64,000 nt of DNA. Origin: Gymnogyps californianus. Taxonomy: Eukaryota > Chordata > Aves > Accipitriformes > Cathartidae. A program made the translations under genes and the position numbers. The notes beneath the pieces were generated by a model. It was given only the letters and a program-made list of their open reading frames with translations, was not told where the DNA came from and made no database searches. Shown here in pieces: positions 63,491-64,000 of this stretch. The stretch covers positions 21,909,332 through 21,973,331 of the forward strand of contig NC_059482.1 in the NCBI RefSeq assembly GCF_018139145.2. The letters run 5' to 3'. Every line of letters begins with the position of its first letter. Position 1 is the stretch's first letter.

Positions 63491-64000
63491 CTGAAAGGAG
63501 GAGTAAGGACAGTCCTTAAACCACAGCCTGGCTACATTTTCAAGTGGATGGAAGATGCAAATAAAGTGGATATTTCTGCATTCACTGCTGTGAAAACTCT
63601 ACTCAAGCCCGTGAAACCCAGGGCCTGACCACCTGGTAATAAAACTCTGGTAAGTCACGGGGAGTGTAGGTCCTAGGTTTTATCAGATTAGTTTAAAACG
63701 GATACTGGTCACAGCTCCTCTGCTATGAAAAGCCATGGTAGATAAAGTCCACCGGACCTCCACTGGTCTCACTGAAACTGCTAAGCCTGGTGTACAGCCC
63801 AAGCCTGAAATTGCTTCAGGACCTTGTAATAAGATTTGCCTGCACAGGAAATCTTCACCGCTCTGCAACCAGATCTATCCCCAAAGCAGCACTGGTAAAC
63901 GCAGTAATCAACACCTACAAGATTCAGGGGAAGGTCCTTTTCCAGAGCAATCCCACTTGGGAAAGCACGTAAATGATCTGTTTTGCAGAGCATCTTCTTC
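63491..64000 (-). other. HYDIN intron at the window edge
   Basis: Sequence 5' of exon 63354-63490. The exon begins in mid-codon after a CAG acceptor, so the preceding exon must lie further right. No exon is recognisable in these 510 bp. Confidence 0.75.

Noticed and set aside
1..64000. CRISPR arrays, operons, prophage or other prokaryotic systems
   Set aside because: The window is intron-rich vertebrate DNA. No regularly spaced repeats or clustered bacterial-type open frames are present.

Overview
The window is vertebrate nuclear DNA, most likely from a bird. It holds two spliced protein-coding genes read from the minus strand. Coding exons are short (60-660 bp), carry GT-AG splice sites, and keep consistent codon phase from exon to exon. 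Two fragments resemble the 3' end of CR1 LINEs, the dominant repeat of bird and reptile genomes. Introns are very short for these genes: about 69% of HYDIN fits in 44 kb, while from memory the human gene spans several hundred kb. I cannot name the species.

Layout from left to right. Positions 1-19414 hold the 5' half of VAC14 (exons 1-10, about the first 386 of roughly 780 codons); the 3' exons lie beyond the left edge. Two identical tRNA-Gly(GCC) genes sit in its introns, one on each strand. Positions 19415-19687 are a 273-bp gap that contains both the HYDIN polyadenylation signals and a GC-rich VAC14 promoter with two CACGTG boxes. Positions 19688-63490 hold 55 consecutive exons of the 3' part of HYDIN (about 3,540 codons, to the natural stop); its 5' exons lie beyond the right edge. 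Positions 63491-64000 look like HYDIN intron.

Function. HYDIN is a giant protein of the central-pair apparatus of motile cilia. It is built of repeated ASH/MSP-like immunoglobulin-fold domains with an adenylate-kinase-like P-loop module and a charged helical linker in the middle. VAC14 is the HEAT-repeat scaffold of the PIKfyve-FIG4 complex that makes PI(3,5)P2 on endolysosomes. I know of no joint pathway; they are long-standing neighbours (the same HYDIN-then-VAC14 order on one strand is known in human 16q22).

The most notable sequence-level results are three single-base reading-frame breaks (VAC14 exons 7 and 10, and one HYDIN exon), each in a two-base homopolymer and so probably consensus errors; the very tight HYDIN-VAC14 junction with a paired E-box promoter; and the intronic tRNA pair. 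I found no novel operon-like or defence system and no additional protein gene.
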